Below are positions 8,422 through 16,455 of a stretch of 64,000 nt of DNA, piece by piece. How positions within the stretch are numbered: position 1 is the first letter of the stretch; the number at the start of each line of letters is the position of its first letter. Both the position numbers and the translations under genes were made by a program. Below the pieces are notes generated by a model, which saw only the letters and a list, made by a program, of their open reading frames with translations, had not been told where the DNA came from and did not search any database. The stretch is from Novosphingobium sp. TH158 (GTDB lineage Bacteria; Pseudomonadota; Alphaproteobacteria; Sphingomonadales; Sphingomonadaceae), in NCBI RefSeq assembly GCF_002855555.1, contig NZ_PKRT01000001.1:744001-808000 (forward strand), in the 5' to 3' direction.

Positions 8422-9039
8422 ATGGCCGTATCGCTCACCCGCCGTCTTGTTCGCGGCGCAGTTGTCGGCACCGCCGCGCTCGGCCTTGCCGGCTGCGGCA
8501 TCAATTCGGTCCCCACGGCGGAGGAAAAGGCCAAGGCCAAGTGGGCCGATGTCCAGGCTGCCTTCCAGGAACGCGCCAACCTTGTTCCCAACCTCGCCGC
8601 CGTCGCCAAGGGCGCAGCGGACCAGGAAAAGGGCATCCTGACCGGCGTGGTCGAAGCGCGCGCCAAGGCCACCAGCATCCAGCTTAACGCCAAGGACCTC
8701 AACGATCCGGCGAAGATGAAGCAGTTCCAGGATGCCCAGAACCAGCTTTCCGGTTCGCTTGCCGGGTTCGGGCGCCTGCTCGCCAATGTCGAGGCCTATC
8801 CCGAGCTGAAGAGCATCACCAATTACCAGATGCTCCAGAGCCAGCTTGAAGGGCAGGAAAACCGCATCCGCATCACCATCCGCGATTACAATGCGGCGGT
8901 GCAGGATTATAACACCACGATCCGCACCTTCCCCGATGCGATGGCGGCCAAGATCTTCTATGGCGCAAAGCCGATGGTGCCCTACCAGGCATCGACGCCG
9001 GGCGCGGAAGTTGCGCCCAGCCTCGAAGGCAAGCTCTAG
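8422..9039 (+). CDS. lemA: LemA-family lipoprotein
   Basis: LemA-like protein of 205 residues, of no firmly known biochemical role. An N-terminal signal with lipobox LAGC puts a lipidated cysteine at about residue 25. The rest is the family's long helical bundle: WADVQAAFQERANLVPNL, ITNYQMLQSQLEGQENRI, and RDYNAAVQDYNTTIRTFP near the end. The ATG at 8422 sits 9 bases from AAAGGGA; an in-frame ATG at 8413 touches that site and is less likely. It leads a lemA-TPM-TPM gene group, a recurring arrangement thought to act at the envelope. Confidence 0.93.
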   Translation: MAVSLTRRLVRGAVVGTAALGLAGCGINSVPTAEEKAKAKWADVQAAFQERANLVPNLAAVAKGAADQEKGILTGVVEARAKATSIQLNAKDLNDPAKMKQFQDAQNQLSGSLAGFGRLLANVEAYPELKSITNYQMLQSQLEGQENRIRITIRDYNAAVQDYNTTIRTFPDAMAAKIFYGAKPMVPYQASTPGAEVAPSLEGKL

Positions 9040-9049
9040 GAGCGATAGC

Positions 9050-9892
9050 ATGACCGGGCAGGCCCCTCGCCTGCGCCAGACCCGCAGCTTCACAGTCTGT
9101 ACGATGCTGCTGCTCGCACTGGCGGCGCTGTTTTCAGCGCTGCCGGCCCGGGCGCAGTCGTTCCCGGAGCTCACGGGGCGGGTGGTCGATCAGGCGAACA
9201 TCATCCCCGATGATGTCGAAGCGCGGCTGACGCAGAAGCTCGAAGGGCTGGAGAAGCAATCGCAACGCCAGCTGGTCGTCGTGACCCTGCCGGACCTGCA
9301 AGGCTACGAGATCTCCGACTACGGCTACCAGCTCGGCCGCCACTGGGGCCTTGGCGACAAGGAGCGCAACGACGGCGCGATGCTGATCGTCGCGCCCAAG
9401 GAGCGCAAGGTCCGCATCGAGGTGGGCTATGGGCTTGAACCCTATCTTACCGACGGGCTTTCCTCGCTCATCATCCAGCAGAAGATCGTCCCCAGCTTCA
9501 AGGCGGGCGACATGCCGGGCGGGATCGAGGCGGGGACCGACGCGATCATCCAGCAGCTCACCCTGCCGCCTGACGAGGCGCAGAAGGTGGCCGCCAGCGC
9601 CAAGCCGAAGGCCGCCGCGAACAGCGGTTCGGTATTCCCGGCCGTGCTTTTCATCGGCATGATCCTGCTGTTCTTCGTCTTGCCGCTGATCCTGCGCTCG
9701 CGTGGCCGCGGCAGGCGCTATGACAGCGACGTGCTGGGCAATGTCATCATGTGGAGCGTGCTCGAAGGGCTCGCCCGCGGCGGTTCCGGCGGGGGCGGCG
9801 GCTCGTTCGGCGGCGGCAGCGGCGGTGGCTTCGGTGGCTTTTCGGGCGGTGGCGGCAGCTTCGGCGGCGGCGGCGCCTCGGGCGACTGGTAG
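9050..9892 (+). CDS. Exported TPM-domain protein with glycine-rich tail (YgcG-like)
   Basis: 280-residue envelope protein. Signal sequence at about 1-36 (SALPARAQ), then a TPM domain at about 40-160 (GRVVDQANIIPDD, QRQLVVVTLPDLQGYEI, NDGAMLIVAPKERKVRIEVGYGLEP), a hydrophobic helix (AVLFIGMILLFFVLPLIL) near residue 200, and a C-terminal tail of glycine and serine with FGGG and FGGF repeats. Start at 9050 follows the lemA stop by 10 bases with AGGAG upstream. TPM domains have been linked to phosphatase and photosystem II repair roles elsewhere; here the function is unknown. Confidence 0.88.
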   Translation: MTGQAPRLRQTRSFTVCTMLLLALAALFSALPARAQSFPELTGRVVDQANIIPDDVEARLTQKLEGLEKQSQRQLVVVTLPDLQGYEISDYGYQLGRHWGLGDKERNDGAMLIVAPKERKVRIEVGYGLEPYLTDGLSSLIIQQKIVPSFKAGDMPGGIEAGTDAIIQQLTLPPDEAQKVAASAKPKAAANSGSVFPAVLFIGMILLFFVLPLILRSRGRGRRYDSDVLGNVIMWSVLEGLARGGSGGGGGSFGGGSGGGFGGFSGGGGSFGGGGASGDW

Positions 9893-9901
9893 GAGACGAC
9901 C

Positions 9902-10585
9902 ATGGCCAGACAGCAGAACCTGACGCAGGAGGACCGTCTTCGCGTCGCACAGGCCGTCGCCGAGGCGGAGAGCGCGAGCGCGGGCGAGATCGTCACCATC
10001 ATTACCGAACGGTCGGACAGCTACCATGACGTAGCGCTCGTCTGGTCTGCAATTGCCGCCCTACTGGCACTCAGCGCGCTGGCTATCGCCCCCGGTTTCT
10101 ACCTTGGCCTGTGGGACTGGCTGTTCGGCAACTGGCAGGTCGAATGGACGCCGCGCCAGCTGTTCGAGCTTGCCATCCTGTTCGGCAGCCTGAAATTCCT
10201 AGGCTCCTGGCTGATCCTACTGTGGCAGCCGCTGCGCGTTTGGCTGGTGCCGCGTCCGTTGCGCAACGCCCGTGTCCGCAACCGGGCGATAACCTGCTTC
10301 AAGGTGGGAGCGGAGCGGCGGACCCATGGCCGCACGGGCATCCTTATCTACTTGTCCATGGCCGAGCATCGCGCGGAAATCGTCGCGGACGAGGCCATTG
10401 CCTCGCTGGTTCCGCCTGAAACCTGGGGCCATGCCATGGCCTCCATGATCGCGGAACTGCGGCAGGGGCGCATGGCCGACGGCATGATCGCCGCCGTTCG
10501 CGAGGTTGGCACCGTGCTGGCCGCGCACTTCCCGCGCGATGCGAACGATGTGAATGAACTGCCGGACCGGCTGATCGAGGTATAA
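9902..10585 (+). CDS. Second TPM-domain membrane protein
   Basis: 227 residues, without signal peptide. It begins with a helical segment (LTQEDRLRVAQAVAEAESASAGEIVTII) that matches the start of a TPM domain. Two or three membrane helices follow (about 42-66 and 83-107). The TPM domain resumes after the membrane region (RTHGRTGILIYLSMAEHRAEIVAD, then AHFPRDANDVNELPD near the end). The topology is a TPM domain interrupted by helices. It follows the first TPM gene by 9 bases and its TAA overlaps the start of the Nudix gene by one base, so the four genes look co-transcribed. Confidence 0.85.
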   Translation: MARQQNLTQEDRLRVAQAVAEAESASAGEIVTIITERSDSYHDVALVWSAIAALLALSALAIAPGFYLGLWDWLFGNWQVEWTPRQLFELAILFGSLKFLGSWLILLWQPLRVWLVPRPLRNARVRNRAITCFKVGAERRTHGRTGILIYLSMAEHRAEIVADEAIASLVPPETWGHAMASMIAELRQGRMADGMIAAVREVGTVLAAHFPRDANDVNELPDRLIEV

Positions 10586-11103
10586 TGGCTGAGGAAATCG
10601 TCTGGCAGGGCCGCTTCGTAACCGCGAAAGTCGATGGCAAATGGGAATATGTCAGCCGCTCGCGAGGGATCCGGGCGGCAGTGATCGTCGCCATTGACGA
10701 CGAAGGCCATGCCATTCTGGTCGAACAATACCGGGTACCGCTGGGCCGGTCCTGCATCGAACTTCCGGCCGGCCTGATCGGCGATCACGACGATGTCGCC
10801 GGGGAGGATGACCTTGTCGCCGCCGCCCGCGAACTCCAAGAGGAAACCGGATATCGCGCGGCCCGCATGGAAGTGCTGGGCGAATACTGGTCATCGCCCG
10901 GAATGCTGAGCGAGAGCTATACGCTGGTGCGCGCGCACGACCTTGAGAAGGTGGGCGAAGGCGGCGGCACCGATGGCGAGAACATCACCGTGCACCGTGT
11001 GCCAATTGCCGGTCTGGCAGACTTCATAGCGGAGCGCCGGGCAATGGGCGATGCGATCGATGGCAAGCTGCTGCTGCTCACCGGGCCGCAACTGCTCGCT
11101 TAA
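10585..11103 (+). CDS. Nudix hydrolase (ADP-ribose pyrophosphatase-like)
   Basis: 172-residue Nudix enzyme. The Nudix box is seen as GEDDLVAAARELQEETGY with the metal-binding REL-x-EE core, slightly expanded on its N-terminal side (GLIGDHDDVAGED). The preceding EQYRVPLGRSCIELPAGLIG and the following YWSSPGMLSESYTL resemble the ADP-ribose pyrophosphatase subfamily; the exact nucleotide substrate is not determined. It is the last gene of the lemA group, and its TAA and the mmsB TAA on the other strand share the palindrome TTAA. Confidence 0.9.
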   Translation: MAEEIVWQGRFVTAKVDGKWEYVSRSRGIRAAVIVAIDDEGHAILVEQYRVPLGRSCIELPAGLIGDHDDVAGEDDLVAAARELQEETGYRAARMEVLGEYWSSPGMLSESYTLVRAHDLEKVGEGGGTDGENITVHRVPIAGLADFIAERRAMGDAIDGKLLLLTGPQLLA

Positions 11104-11969
11104 AGCGTCCGGATGATCCCGGAGAAATCGACCGCGCCGTTGCCGGCATCGACCCAGGCCTGATAAAGTTCGCGCGCGCGCTTGCCCATCTCGGCATCGA
11201 CCCCGGCCGTTTCCGCCGCTTCCATCGCCAGCGTCAGGTCCTTGAGCATCAGCGCGGCGGCGAAGCCCGGCTTGTAATCGTTGTCGGCCGGGCTCTGCGG
11301 GCCTGCTCCGGGAACCGGGCAATAGCTCGTGACCGACCACGACTGGCCTGAAGACACCGAGATGATGTCATAGAACTTCTGCGGATCGAGGCCCAGTTTC
11401 TGCGCCATGGCAAAGGCTTCGCAGGTGCCGATCATGTGAATGCCCAGCGCCATGTTGTTGCAGATCTTTGCCGCCTGCCCCGCCCCGCTGCCCCCGGCAT
11501 GGATCACCGCCTTGCCCATCCGGGCAAGGATCGGCTCGGTGCGGGCAAAGCCTGCTTCGCTGCCACCGACCATGAAGGTCAGGGTGCCGGCATTGGCCGC
11601 AGCGATCCCGCCGGACACCGGCGCATCGACCATCTCGTACCCGGCAGCCCCCGCCGCTTCGGCAACCTTGCGCGCGGTAGCGACATCGATCGTCGAGCAA
11701 TCGAGGAGTACAGCCGACTGCGGCGCGACGCCGATCACGTCTGCAAGATAGACGCTGTCGACGATCTTGCCGTTGGGCAGCATCGAAACGACCGCTTCCA
11801 CGCCCTGCAACGCCTCGCGCGCGGTCGCAAAGGTAGCGCAGCCGTTCTGCCGCGCCAGCTCCAACGCCGCTTCGGCAAGGTCGAAGGCCCGCACTTCATG
11901 GCCCGCCTTGACGAGGTTGGCGGCCATGCCGCCGCCCATGTTCCCCAGGCCGATGAAGGCTATCTTCAT
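11100..11969 (-). CDS. mmsB: 3-hydroxyisobutyrate dehydrogenase MmsB
   Basis: NAD-dependent oxidation of 3-hydroxyisobutyrate to methylmalonate semialdehyde in valine degradation. The 289-residue protein has the N-terminal Rossmann motif GLGNMGGGMAANL, the substrate-binding DAPVSGGIAAANAGTL, and GSGAGQAAKICNNM with the catalytic lysine region. Last gene of the minus-strand valine operon, 4 bases after the enoyl-CoA hydratase. Its product must be decarboxylated by an aldehyde dehydrogenase; see the gene at 14947-16368. Confidence 0.95.
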   Translation of the reverse strand: MKIAFIGLGNMGGGMAANLVKAGHEVRAFDLAEAALELARQNGCATFATAREALQGVEAVVSMLPNGKIVDSVYLADVIGVAPQSAVLLDCSTIDVATARKVAEAAGAAGYEMVDAPVSGGIAAANAGTLTFMVGGSEAGFARTEPILARMGKAVIHAGGSGAGQAAKICNNMALGIHMIGTCEAFAMAQKLGLDPQKFYDIISVSSGQSWSVTSYCPVPGAGPQSPADNDYKPGFAAALMLKDLTLAMEAAETAGVDAEMGKRARELYQAWVDAGNGAVDFSGIIRTL

Positions 11970-11973
11970 GGAA

Positions 11974-12756
11974 CTACCTGTTCTTCCAGACCGCCGGGCG
12001 CTTTTCGACGAAGGCGTTCATGCCCTCGGCCTTGTCCTCGGTCGCGGCGAGGATGCCCCAAGTGCGGCGTTCGTAAAGCAGGCCCTGCTCCAGCGTCGTT
12101 TCGAAGGCGACGTTGACCATTTCCTTGTTCAGCAGCGCTGCCATGCGCGGCATCGCGGCGATTTCTGCGGCGATGGCAACCACGGCATCGACAAAGCCTT
12201 CGACCGGCAGCACGCGCGCGACCAGGCCGCACTGTTCGGCCTCTGCCGCGTCCATCATACGGCCGGTAAGGCACAGGTCCATCGCCTTCGCCTTGCCCAC
12301 TGCGCGGGTCAGACGCTGGGTGCCGCCCATGCCGGGGGCAACGCCAAGCTTGATTTCCGGCTGGCCGAAGCGGGCCTTTTCCGATGCGATGATCATGTCC
12401 GCCATCATCGCCAGCTCGCAACCGCCGCCCAGCGCGAAGCCATGCACTGCCGCGATCCACGGCTTGCGCACGCGGTGGGCAATGTCCTTCTGCCAGCCAT
12501 CGAAGAAGGCCTCGGCGAAGAAATCGGTGGCGGGCTTGTTGGCCATCTCGGGAATGTCGGCTCCTGCTGCGAAAGCCTTTTCGCCGGCACCGGTCAGCAC
12601 CACGCAGCCCTGGCTTTCGTCTGCTTCGAAAGCGGCCATGGCGGCGGCAAGGTCCTTCATGACCGTCGAATTGAGGGCATTCAGCGCCTGCGGACGGTTC
12701 AGCTGGATCAGCGTAACCGCGCCGCGCTGTTCAACGATCAGCGTTTCGTAGCTCAT
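11974..12756 (-). CDS. Enoyl-CoA hydratase, valine cluster
   Basis: 260-residue crotonase-fold enzyme, by position the hydratase turning methacrylyl-CoA into 3-hydroxyisobutyryl-CoA. Seen: GAGEKAFAAGADIPEM, the oxyanion-hole region (FALGGGCELAMM), and the acid/base glutamates in FGQPEIKLGVAPGMGGTQRL. I chose the ATG at 12756 because it overlaps the upstream stop (ATGA) and starts the conserved MSYETLIVEQRG; a longer frame to 12846 lies inside the neighbour. Confidence 0.94.
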   Translation of the reverse strand: MSYETLIVEQRGAVTLIQLNRPQALNALNSTVMKDLAAAMAAFEADESQGCVVLTGAGEKAFAAGADIPEMANKPATDFFAEAFFDGWQKDIAHRVRKPWIAAVHGFALGGGCELAMMADMIIASEKARFGQPEIKLGVAPGMGGTQRLTRAVGKAKAMDLCLTGRMMDAAEAEQCGLVARVLPVEGFVDAVVAIAAEIAAMPRMAALLNKEMVNVAFETTLEQGLLYERRTWGILAATEDKAEGMNAFVEKRPAVWKNR

Positions 12757-13799
12757 AGGGGTTTCCATTCCTTCTCGGGGGGCAGCGGGGCGAAGATCGA
12801 TTCGATCAGTTCGTCGCTGACTTCCTCGGGGGTTGCCGGGTTCCATTTTGCATCGTTCGTCTTGTCGACGATCACCGCGCGCACGCCTTCGGCAAAGTCC
12901 GGGCGGGTCAGCACGCGGCTGGCGATGCGGTATTCCATTGCCATGTTCTCGGCAAAGTCCTTGCAGGCCAGGCTGTCATGCAGCTGGCGCAGGGCGACCT
13001 TGCAGGTCTGCGGCGACTTGGTGCGCAGGGTGGCAAGTTCCTTGGCCGCCCATTCGCTGTCATCGCCGGCAAGACTGGCGAGGATGTCTTCATAGCGATC
13101 GGAATCGAAGTGGCGGGCAATTTGCCCTGCCTGCGCCTCGATCCGGGCGGGAGGAGGCGTCACCGAAAGCGCGGCCAGCACCTGCCCGGGCTCGTGGCCC
13201 GCAACGATGCGCGCCTTGGCCTCGGCCAGGATTTCCGCCGGAATGTAGTGGGTCGCCAGACCGGTCCACAGGCATTCCGCCCCGTCGAGACGGGTTCCGG
13301 TGAGGGCGAGGAACTGGCCAAGCCGCCCCGGCAGGCGCGAAAGGTGCCAGCCGCCGCCAACATCCGGAAACAGGCCGATGCCGGTTTCCGGCATGGCAAA
13401 GCGGGTGTTCTCGGTCGCCACGCGAAAGCGCGCCGGCTGCGAAATACCCACGCCGCCGCCCATGGTGATGCCGTCCATGAAGGCGATCACCGGCTTGGGG
13501 TAGGTCATCAGCAGGTGGTTGAGCTGGTATTCCTCGTAGAAGAACTGCAGCCCCGAAACGCCGCCGTCGTTCAACGCCGAATTGCGCAGCAGGTTGATAT
13601 CCCCGCCCGAGCAGAAGCCCCTGCCCTCGCTGTGATCGAGGATCACGGCTTGGACTTGCGGATCGTCCTTCCACGCAAGCAGCGCTTCGGTCATCGCATG
13701 GTCCATCGCCTGGGTCAGCGCATGGATCGCCTTGGGCCGGTTGAGCGTGAGGAACCCCGCCACACCTTCGCGGCGGACGATCAGTTCCTCGGTGCTCAC
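12753..13799 (-). CDS. 3-hydroxyisobutyryl-CoA hydrolase
   Basis: 348-residue crotonase-superfamily thioesterase that frees 3-hydroxyisobutyrate from CoA, a step specific to valine breakdown. Longer than an ordinary hydratase, as expected. Seen: GRGFCSGGDINLL, MDGITMGGGVGIS (oxyanion hole), and FAMPETGIGLFPDVGGGWHLSRL with the glutamate and aspartate typical of the hydrolase. Overlaps both neighbours by 4 bases. Substrate assignment combines motif and operon context. Confidence 0.95.
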   Translation of the reverse strand: MSTEELIVRREGVAGFLTLNRPKAIHALTQAMDHAMTEALLAWKDDPQVQAVILDHSEGRGFCSGGDINLLRNSALNDGGVSGLQFFYEEYQLNHLLMTYPKPVIAFMDGITMGGGVGISQPARFRVATENTRFAMPETGIGLFPDVGGGWHLSRLPGRLGQFLALTGTRLDGAECLWTGLATHYIPAEILAEAKARIVAGHEPGQVLAALSVTPPPARIEAQAGQIARHFDSDRYEDILASLAGDDSEWAAKELATLRTKSPQTCKVALRQLHDSLACKDFAENMAMEYRIASRVLTRPDFAEGVRAVIVDKTNDAKWNPATPEEVSDELIESIFAPLPPEKEWKPL

Positions 13800-14938
13800 T
13801 TGAGCAGGTCCCTGCCGATGATCATCCGCATAACCTCGTTGGTACCTTCAAGGATGCGGTGGACGCGCAGGTCGCGCCAGAAGCGCTCGATCGGATAGTC
13901 CCGCAGGTAGCCATAGCCGCCGAACATCTGCAGCGCCTTGTCGACGATCTCGCTGCCGCTGTCGGAAGCGAGCTTTTTGGCCATGGCGGAGAAGCGGCTC
14001 TTGTCGGGCGCGCCCTCGGTCACCTTTGCGGCGGCGAGATAGAGCAGCGCGCGGGCCGCTTCGAGATCGGTCGCCATGTCCGCAAGCTGGAACTGCGTGT
14101 TCTGGAAGGCAGCAATCGGCTGGCCGAACTGGCTGCGGTCCTTGACGTACTGCACCGCCTCGTCGAGGCAGCGCTGCGCACCGCCCAGCGAGCAGGCGCC
14201 GATGTTGATGCGCCCGCCGTCGAGCCCGGCCATGGCGAACTTGAAGCCATCGCCTTCATTGCCGACGCGGTTCTGCACCGGCACCTTGACGTTATCGAAG
14301 ATCACCTGCGCGGTCGGCGAGGCGTTCCAGCCCAGCTTCCGTTCCGGCACACCGAACGACAGGCCCGGCATGTCCTTTTCCACCACCACGCAGGAAATGC
14401 CCTTCGGACCTTCCGCCCCCGTGCGGACCATGACGAGATAGTAATCGTTGAAGCCGCCGCCGGAGATGAACTGCTTGGTGCCGTTCAGCACGTAATGGTC
14501 ACCTTCGAGCCGCGCCGTCGTCTTCAGCGCGGCCGCGTCCGAACCGGAACCCGGCTCGGTCAGGCAGTAGCTCGCGATCTTCTCCATCGAGACCATCTGC
14601 GGCAGGTAACGCGCCTTCAGGTCGTCGCTGGCGAAGGTATCGAGCATCCACGCCGCCATGTTGTGGATCGAGATGTAGGCGCTGGTCGCCGGACAGCCAT
14701 AGGACATGGCCTCCATGATCAGCGCCGCCTCAAGCCGGCCAAGGCCGATGCCGCCCATTTCCTCGGAAACGTAGATCGCGCCGAAGCCAAGCTCGCCGGC
14801 AGCCTTCCACACGTCCACCGGATAGTGGTGCTCTTCGTCCCACTTGGCGGCGAAGGGCGTGATCCGGTCAGCGGTGAACTTGCGCGCCATGTCCTGGATG
14901 GCGAGCTGGTCTTCGGTAAGGGAGAATTGTCCGGTCAT
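13796..14938 (-). CDS. Acyl-CoA dehydrogenase (isobutyryl-CoA dehydrogenase-like)
   Basis: 380-residue FAD flavoprotein. Family features: YCLTEPGSGSDAAALKTTA (FAD/substrate binding), the FNDYYLVMVRTG region, QPIAAFQNTQFQLADMATDLEA, QMFGGYGYLRDYPIERFWRD, and the C-terminal RILEGTNEVMRMIIGR, which carries the catalytic-base region. By operon position it probably oxidises isobutyryl-CoA to methacrylyl-CoA; electrons would go to ETF. Other short branched acyl-CoAs are possible substrates. Confidence 0.94.
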   Translation of the reverse strand: MTGQFSLTEDQLAIQDMARKFTADRITPFAAKWDEEHHYPVDVWKAAGELGFGAIYVSEEMGGIGLGRLEAALIMEAMSYGCPATSAYISIHNMAAWMLDTFASDDLKARYLPQMVSMEKIASYCLTEPGSGSDAAALKTTARLEGDHYVLNGTKQFISGGGFNDYYLVMVRTGAEGPKGISCVVVEKDMPGLSFGVPERKLGWNASPTAQVIFDNVKVPVQNRVGNEGDGFKFAMAGLDGGRINIGACSLGGAQRCLDEAVQYVKDRSQFGQPIAAFQNTQFQLADMATDLEAARALLYLAAAKVTEGAPDKSRFSAMAKKLASDSGSEIVDKALQMFGGYGYLRDYPIERFWRDLRVHRILEGTNEVMRMIIGRDLLK

Positions 14939-14946
14939 GGTTCAGA

Positions 14947-16368
14947 TCACCCGATCAGCTCGATGATGTCCTTGCCGAACAGCTCTTCGTCGCTCGGGAT
15001 CACCTTGGGCTGCGGCAGGTTGCGCGACACCCAGGTCAGGTTGACGAGATCGCGCCAGGAAATGTTGTTGTTGGTGGCATTGCCGCCCCACGATCCGCAG
15101 CCGAGGCTGAAGGTCTGCGGCATGCCGTTCCACAGGTTGCCCGAGTTCGAGGGCGCCTGCGGCTGGTTGACCATCACGCGGCTGGTGAAGGTCTGCGTCG
15201 CCAGCTTCATGATGTTCTCGTCATTGTACGAGTAGATGCCGCAAGAATGGCCGCGGCCCTGGTAGGCCTGGATGGCGTTGGTCAGGGCGATGGCCTCGTC
15301 GATGTCCTTGGCGCGGTAGAGCGTCATGGTGACCGAGAGCTTTTCGCCCGAGAACGGATAGTCCGGCCCGGTCCCGGTTTCGGGAACGATCAGGAAGGTC
15401 TTGCCTTCGGGCAGGCCGAAACCGGCCATGCCCGCGATCTTTTCCGCCGGCTGGGCAACGATGTTGGCATTCAGCGCGCCGTTCACCCAGATGGTGTTCT
15501 GCAGCTTCACCTTCTCTTCGCCTTCGACGACATAGCCACCCTGATGCTTCAGCTTTTCGAGCATGGCATCGTAGATCGAATCGAACAGGATCACGCTGTT
15601 GTCCGAAGAGCACGAGGCGGCAAGGTCCAGCGTCTTGGAGATGCGGATCTTCTCGGCCGCTTCGTCAAGGTCCGCCGTATCGTCGACCGTGATGACAGCA
15701 TTGCCCACGCCGACGCCGAGCGCCGGGGTGCCGCTGGAATAGGCGGCATGAACCATCGGCCCACCACCGGTGGCAAGCACGCGATCGCACTGGCGCATCA
15801 GTTCGTTGGTCTTTTCGACCGAAGGGGTTTCGATCGGGATCACCAGATCGGCCGGGGCGCCCATCTTGACCAGGGCATCGCGCATCAGGTTGCAGATGAT
15901 GGCGTTGGTGATCTTGGCGCGCGGGTGCGGCGCGATGATGATGGAGTTGCGCCCCTTCACCGCGCAGATCGACTTGATCACCGGGGTCGCCTCGGGGTTG
16001 GTCGAAGGCGAAAGCGCGCCGATCACGCCGACCGGCTTGGCGATCTTGACGATGCAGCGCTCCTTGTCTTCCTCGATCACGCCAACCGACTTGTCGTTGA
16101 TGATGTCCATCAGGGCGGCGCGGGTCTTGCGGAAGATCTTGAGGTACTTGCCGTCGTAGTTGCCAAGCTGCGATTCATCGACCGTGTGCTGGGCGATCAT
16201 TTCGGCGGTTGATTCCTTGGCAACAGCCCAGACCATGCCGCGAATCCAGCGGTCCACCTGTTCCTGGGTGGCGTTTTCGATCTGCGCCTGCGCCGCGCGG
16301 CTGCGCGCGATCAGCTCGGCGACTTCGCGGGCTTCGGGGGTATCGTTCAGGGTCGGGGCGAGAGCCAT
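14947..16368 (-). CDS. CoA-acylating aldehyde dehydrogenase (AdhE/SauS-type), first gene of valine operon
   Basis: 473-residue aldehyde dehydrogenase of the CoA-acylating branch (AdhE N-domain, EutE, sulfoacetaldehyde dehydrogenase SauS). Seen: KPVGVIGALSPSTNPEATP, KGRNSIIIAPHPRAK, LATGGGPMVHAAYSSGTPALGVG (nucleotide-binding region), and the catalytic cysteine in LAASCSSDNSVILFDS. It is not a MmsA-type enzyme, although it occupies the first place in a valine operon where mmsA would be expected. It may convert methylmalonate semialdehyde to a CoA thioester; sulfoacetaldehyde or simple aldehydes are alternatives. A palindromic operator lies 45 bases upstream. Confidence 0.85.
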   Translation of the reverse strand: MALAPTLNDTPEAREVAELIARSRAAQAQIENATQEQVDRWIRGMVWAVAKESTAEMIAQHTVDESQLGNYDGKYLKIFRKTRAALMDIINDKSVGVIEEDKERCIVKIAKPVGVIGALSPSTNPEATPVIKSICAVKGRNSIIIAPHPRAKITNAIICNLMRDALVKMGAPADLVIPIETPSVEKTNELMRQCDRVLATGGGPMVHAAYSSGTPALGVGVGNAVITVDDTADLDEAAEKIRISKTLDLAASCSSDNSVILFDSIYDAMLEKLKHQGGYVVEGEEKVKLQNTIWVNGALNANIVAQPAEKIAGMAGFGLPEGKTFLIVPETGTGPDYPFSGEKLSVTMTLYRAKDIDEAIALTNAIQAYQGRGHSCGIYSYNDENIMKLATQTFTSRVMVNQPQAPSNSGNLWNGMPQTFSLGCGSWGGNATNNNISWRDLVNLTWVSRNLPQPKVIPSDEELFGKDIIELIG

Positions 16369-16412
16369 TGTCGTTTCCTCGAGGGTATTGGTACGCGCTG
16401 GGCGCGGGCTTG

Positions 16413-16428
16413 TTAATTGGTCGATTAA
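16413..16428 (-). promoter_or_regulatory. Palindromic operator before the valine operon
   Basis: TTAATTGGTCGATTAA is an imperfect palindrome 45 bases upstream of the aldehyde dehydrogenase start. The reverse complement of a site upstream of pccB (37469-37488) gives TTAACTGGTCGATTAA, identical at 15 of 16 positions. The spacing TTAA-N8-TTAA excludes CtrA (N7). It looks like the operator of a dimeric, perhaps TetR-type, repressor; the regulator is not in the window. Confidence 0.6.
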
Positions 16429-16455
16429 ACGCCCGGAGGCGCGGTTTCAAGTGAA

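Noticed and set aside
16413..16428. CtrA box before the valine operon
   Set aside because: The TTAA halves are separated by 8 bases, not 7, and the site matches the pccB palindrome instead.
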